Assembly: GCA_945897465.1 (NCBI GenBank)
Contig: CAMDFK010000026.1
Span: 1 to 46,132, forward strand
From: Limnohabitans sp. Rim8
GTDB lineage: Bacteria > Pseudomonadota > Gammaproteobacteria > Burkholderiales > Burkholderiaceae_C
Length of the DNA stretch: 46,132 bases
Direction of reading: 5' to 3'
Every line of letters starts with the position of its first letter. Positions within the stretch are counted from its first letter, which is position 1. The position numbers were made by a program, and so were the translations under genes. The notes below the pieces were generated by a model. That model searched no databases, had not been told where the DNA came from, and was given only the letters and a program-made list of their open reading frames with translations. Positions 43,517 through 46,132 of this stretch are shown in pieces.

Positions 43517-43592
43517 GACTCTGATCCGATCAGCGCAAGGAACAGGCTTGAAATGCGTTGTGCACAGTCAAGCAAAGTTTAGAGCGCGTGAA

Positions 43593-44111
43593 TCAATTGA
43601 GCTCCTGCCAGCCTTGAGCGTCTACTTGATCCGCCGCCCAATCAAACTGCACACGCCGCTCGATTGCACCTTCGCGAACCGCTCGCACCTGAATCAACGC
43701 TTGAGCGGGACTCACACCACGCTCCACCAGCAAACGCATGGCCACCATGCCAGAGCGTCCGCGACCGGCATAACAATGGACCAAGATGCGCTGATCTTGA
43801 TCCAGCAGCCCATGCAGGTGCTTGGCCAATCGCTGCCAATGAGGTGTTTGGTTGGATGAAGGCGCATCGAAATCCGTCACCGGAAAGTGGTGCCACGCCA
43901 TGCCTCGCTGGGCCAGCAAAGTAGGCAAGCCCAAGCTTCCGGCTTTGTGAAGCTCATTCAATGGTGTCAAAGTCACCACACAAGCAATGCCCAAGTGGGC
44001 CATGGCTTGAACATCGCCTGCTAAATCGCCGTGTGTCCCCGGCATGCGACATAAAGCGACTTCACCGCCTTGAGGCAAGACCAATCTCGAAATGTTCAGT
44101 GTTGGGGTCAT
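43593..44111 (-). CDS. Dual-specificity/tyrosine phosphatase-like protein
   Basis: A 172-residue cysteine phosphatase. The CX5R active site is HCYAGRGRS (Cys113, Arg119), with a possible general acid in HHFPVTDFDAPSSN. There is no signal peptide, so it is cytosolic. It is divergent from the second phnC gene and close to its PHO box. Small phosphatases of this type occur beside phosphonate or phosphite transport genes in some proteobacteria (from memory), but the substrate is unknown and need not be a protein. Confidence 0.8.
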   Translation of the reverse strand: MTPTLNISRLVLPQGGEVALCRMPGTHGDLAGDVQAMAHLGIACVVTLTPLNELHKAGSLGLPTLLAQRGMAWHHFPVTDFDAPSSNQTPHWQRLAKHLHGLLDQDQRILVHCYAGRGRSGMVAMRLLVERGVSPAQALIQVRAVREGAIERRVQFDWAADQVDAQGWQELN

Positions 44112-44162
44112 GTTGGACTTCTGTGGGTCTGAATAAAACCAACAAAATCATCTCGAATCAGA

Positions 44163-44196
44163 GTTTCACGAAAATGACACTTTAGGAACACATGAT
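44163..44196 (+). promoter_or_regulatory. PHO box and -10 of the second phnC operon
   Basis: GTTTCAC-GAAA-ATGACAC at 44163-44180 (8 of 14) shares the core TCACGAAAATG with the phnD site at 28072. CATGAT follows after exactly 10 bases (44191-44196). The transcript would start about 26 bases before the ATG at 44229. The divergent phosphatase gene could share the site. Confidence 0.65.
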
Positions 44197-44228
44197 CAGG
44201 CATTGTCAACCAAACGATGGGGCTGAAC

Positions 44229-45017
44229 ATGTTACAGATCGACAATCTGGTCAAGCGATACGGAAACCAAAACGCGGTGAACGGCGTCAGCCTCTCTGTG
44301 CCAGCAGGCAGTTTTGTCGGTGTGATTGGACGCTCTGGTGCAGGCAAATCCACTTTACTCCGCATGATCAACCGATTGGAAGACCCCACCTCGGGCAGCA
44401 TCAAGATGGATTTGGTTTCGGTATCAGATCTGACTGGAGCGCCTTTGCGCGAGTGGCGTCGTCATTGCGCGATGGTGTTCCAGCAGTTCAATCTCGTGGG
44501 CCGCTTGGATGTATTGACCAACGTATTGATGGGCCGCCTCACCACGGTTCCCACATGGCGCTCACTGCTTCAATTGTGGTCAGACGAAGACAAGGCCCGC
44601 GCCTTGGCTGCTCTTGATCGTTTTGACATGGCCGAGTTTGCTGCCAAGCGCTGTGACCAACTTTCAGGGGGCCAGCAGCAACGTGTGGCCATTTGCCGAG
44701 CCCTGATTCAGGAACCCAAAATCATTTTGGCTGATGAGCCGATCGCCTCCCTTGATCCCCGCAACACCAAAGCGGTGATGGATGCGCTCAAAACCATCAA
44801 CCAAGAGTTCGGTATCACAGTTTTGTGCAACTTGCACTCTTTGGACATTGCACGCGAATATTGCGACCGCTTGGTCGGCTTGACTGCTGGCCAAGTCGTA
44901 TTTGACGGTCCACCCGTCCAACTGACTGAGTCTTTTGTGCGCCAGCTCTATGGCGTGGAGGCCTCCCAAGTCAGCGATACCGAAATGGCCAGCGTCGAAG
45001 TTCTGGTCCGTGCCTAA
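44229..45017 (+). CDS. phnC: Phosphonate-type ABC transporter ATP-binding protein (system 2)
   Basis: A 262-residue ABC ATPase. Walker A is GRSGAGKST, the signature [15 protein letters not shown] and Walker [14 protein letters not shown]. The insertion [19 protein letters not shown] marks the PhnC family. I chose the ATG at 44229 with GGGG upstream; an ATG 12 bases earlier is also open. It differs clearly from the first PhnC, so system 2 is not a recent copy. Confidence 0.92.
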   Translation: MLQIDNLVKRYGNQNAVNGVSLSVPAGSFVGVIGRSGAGKSTLLRMINRLEDPTSGSIKMDLVSVSDLTGAPLREWRRHCAMVFQQFNLVGRLDVLTNVLMGRLTTVPTWRSLLQLWSDEDKARALAALDRFDMAEFAAKRCDQLSGGQQQRVAICRALIQEPKIILADEPIASLDPRNTKAVMDALKTINQEFGITVLCNLHSLDIAREYCDRLVGLTAGQVVFDGPPVQLTESFVRQLYGVEASQVSDTEMASVEVLVRA

Positions 45018-45071
45018 GCTCACATTTTTTCTCCCCTCTCGCCAATTTGGCTTTTTTTCTAAGGACTTTTT

Positions 45072-45962
45072 ATGTTGAACCGTCGCAACTTGATCGCCAT
45101 TGCTGCTGCCGTGCTCGCCACAGGCGCACAAGCCCAAAACGCCGCCCCCAAAGAGCTGGTGTTTGCCGTCGTTCCGGCTGAAAACGCTGGCATGGTGGCA
45201 GACCGTTACAAAGAATTCTTGGATTACCTGTCCAAAGAAACTGGTGTGAAAGTGACTTTGCGCATTGCTGCTGACTACGCAGCTGTGATCGAAGGCCAGC
45301 GTGCCGGCCAAATTCACATTGGTTACTACGGTCCCACCGCTTACGCCCGTGCTCGCATGAACGGCGCCCAAATTACCCCCTTTGTGACCGAAACTGCCAA
45401 AGGTGGGGTGCGTGGTTACTACGCTGTGGTTTATGTCAAAGCCAACTCGCCGTTCAACAAAATCGAAGACCTGAAGGGCAAAAACTTCGGTCTGGTCGAT
45501 CCCAACTCCACATCTGGCAACGTGGTGCCACGTTTCGCCCTGGACAAAATGGGCATCAACCCTGACAACTATTTCGGCAAAGTGGTCTACACCGGCAGCC
45601 ACGTGAATGCTGTGATGGCCTTGAACCAGGGCACTGTAGATGCCGCTGCAAACTGGTGGAACAACGACGAAGACTCTGAACTCATGCGCATGGTTAGCAA
45701 GGGTATGGTCAAGAAAAATGACTTCCGCATGATCTTCAAGTCGGACCTGATCCCCGCTTCGCCAGTGGCTTATTTGGACAGCTTGCCTGCCGATCTGAAA
45801 GTCAAAATTGAGCAAGCCTTCTTGCAAGCCCACACGAAAAACAAACCTGCCTTTGACAAGCTGTCTAATGGCAAAAACGATCCCTTTGTCAAAGTAACCC
45901 ACGCCGAATTTGAGCCTGTGGTGGCCATGAACAAGTTTGTGGACAACCTGCGCAAGAAGTAA
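45072..45962 (+). CDS. phnD: Phosphonate-type periplasmic binding protein (system 2)
   Basis: A 296-residue exported binding protein with a signal peptide (MLNRRNLIAIAAAVLATGAQA) and an AAGGA ribosome site. The mature protein has VPAENAGMVADRYKEFLDYL, GQRAGQIHIGYYGPTAYARA and LVDPNSTSGNVVPRF, the ligand loops of the PhnD/PtxB/HtxB group. It is only distantly like the first PhnD, so a different ligand (another phosphonate, phosphite or hypophosphite) is likely but cannot be read from sequence. Confidence 0.92.
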   Translation: MLNRRNLIAIAAAVLATGAQAQNAAPKELVFAVVPAENAGMVADRYKEFLDYLSKETGVKVTLRIAADYAAVIEGQRAGQIHIGYYGPTAYARARMNGAQITPFVTETAKGGVRGYYAVVYVKANSPFNKIEDLKGKNFGLVDPNSTSGNVVPRFALDKMGINPDNYFGKVVYTGSHVNAVMALNQGTVDAAANWWNNDEDSELMRMVSKGMVKKNDFRMIFKSDLIPASPVAYLDSLPADLKVKIEQAFLQAHTKNKPAFDKLSNGKNDPFVKVTHAEFEPVVAMNKFVDNLRKK

Positions 45963-45986
45963 TTTTTGCAAGACAAAAGCACACCA

Positions 45987-46132
45987 TGGTCAATCACACC
46001 GAAAAAATCAGCTTGTTGCAGAGTTACGAACTGGCAACACAGCGTGGTCGATGGCAATTCATCGGTGGGTTGGCTTTGGTGTGGGTGCTTGCCATGCTGG
46101 CCGGATGGTTGGCTGAAGTCGACTTGGTGAAG
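45987..46132 (+). CDS. phnE: Phosphonate-type ABC transporter permease PhnE, 5' part
   Basis: The first 48 codons of a membrane protein, cut off by the window end. After a polar N-terminus (MVNHTEKISLLQSYE) a hydrophobic helix begins (FIGGLALVWVLAMLAGWL) and is followed by AEVDLVK, as in PhnE N-termini. It starts 24 bases after the phnD stop, which fits a phnC-phnD-phnE operon. Confidence 0.75.

Noticed and set aside
44664-45971. Long open frame on the minus strand opposite the second phnC and phnD
   Set aside because: The composition is typical of an antisense shadow and no motif is seen; both plus-strand genes are well supported.

Overview
The window looks like a chromosomal segment of a betaproteobacterium of the order Burkholderiales, probably a freshwater Comamonadaceae member. 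The basis is the trxA-rho-rpmE2 order, the GC-rich codon use over most of the window, and protein sequences of the Limnohabitans/Rhodoferax/Polaromonas type. The genus is inferred from recall, not from a search. No rRNA, tRNA, CRISPR array or intact insertion sequence was seen.

Layout. (1) 0.1-9.3 kb is housekeeping and envelope: a BaiN-like flavoprotein, thioredoxin, Rho, a type B ribosomal protein L31, a GT-C-like membrane protein with a MATE transporter, polyphosphate kinase 2 and a phosphatidylserine decarboxylase. Two copies of a 118-base repeat lie between rho and rpmE2. (2) 8.4-15.6 kb looks like a lipid island: psd, a divergent class-III aminotransferase, an Mpo1/DUF962-like membrane protein, a divergent GT4 glycosyltransferase, lplT and ugd. 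(3) 15.7-22.3 kb is the phosphate sensing and uptake operon pstSCAB-phoU-phoB-phoR. (4) 22.5-28.0 kb encodes secreted phosphorus-ester scavenging: a choice-of-anchor I lipoprotein, a 5'-nucleotidase and a PhoD phosphatase. (5) 28.1-33.6 kb is phosphonate system 1: phnDCEE transporter, phnX phosphonatase and an FAD oxidoreductase in place of PhnW. (6) 33.7-43.5 kb is phosphonate system 2: the complete C-P lyase core phnGHIJKLM on the minus strand, and a divergent, AT-richer series of DUF1045 protein, phnN, GNAT, SDR and a PHP-domain hydrolase. (7) 43.6 kb to the end holds a dual-specificity-type phosphatase divergent from a second phosphonate-type transporter, phnC-phnD-phnE, cut off at the window end.

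How it works together. Most of the window is one phosphorus-starvation programme. PhoR/PhoB sense limitation with PstSCAB/PhoU, secreted phosphatases release phosphate from esters, two transporters import phosphonates, and phosphonatase and C-P lyase break C-P bonds. Reading promoters by eye gives a recurring layout: two 7-base units 4 bases apart, then 10 bases, then a -10-like hexamer. It is seen before pstS, phnD, phnG, the second phnC, the GT4 gene and the Mpo1-like gene, and more weakly before ppk2, ugd, phoD and the 5'-nucleotidase gene.

The most interesting possibility is that the uncharacterised lipid island is PhoB-controlled. The closest match to the PHO-box consensus in the window (11 of 14 bases) precedes the GT4 gene, back to back with another before the Mpo1-like gene. 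That suggests a membrane-lipid remodelling route not described to my knowledge. The second is a PHP-domain protein in the position expected for PhnP in the C-P lyase pathway.
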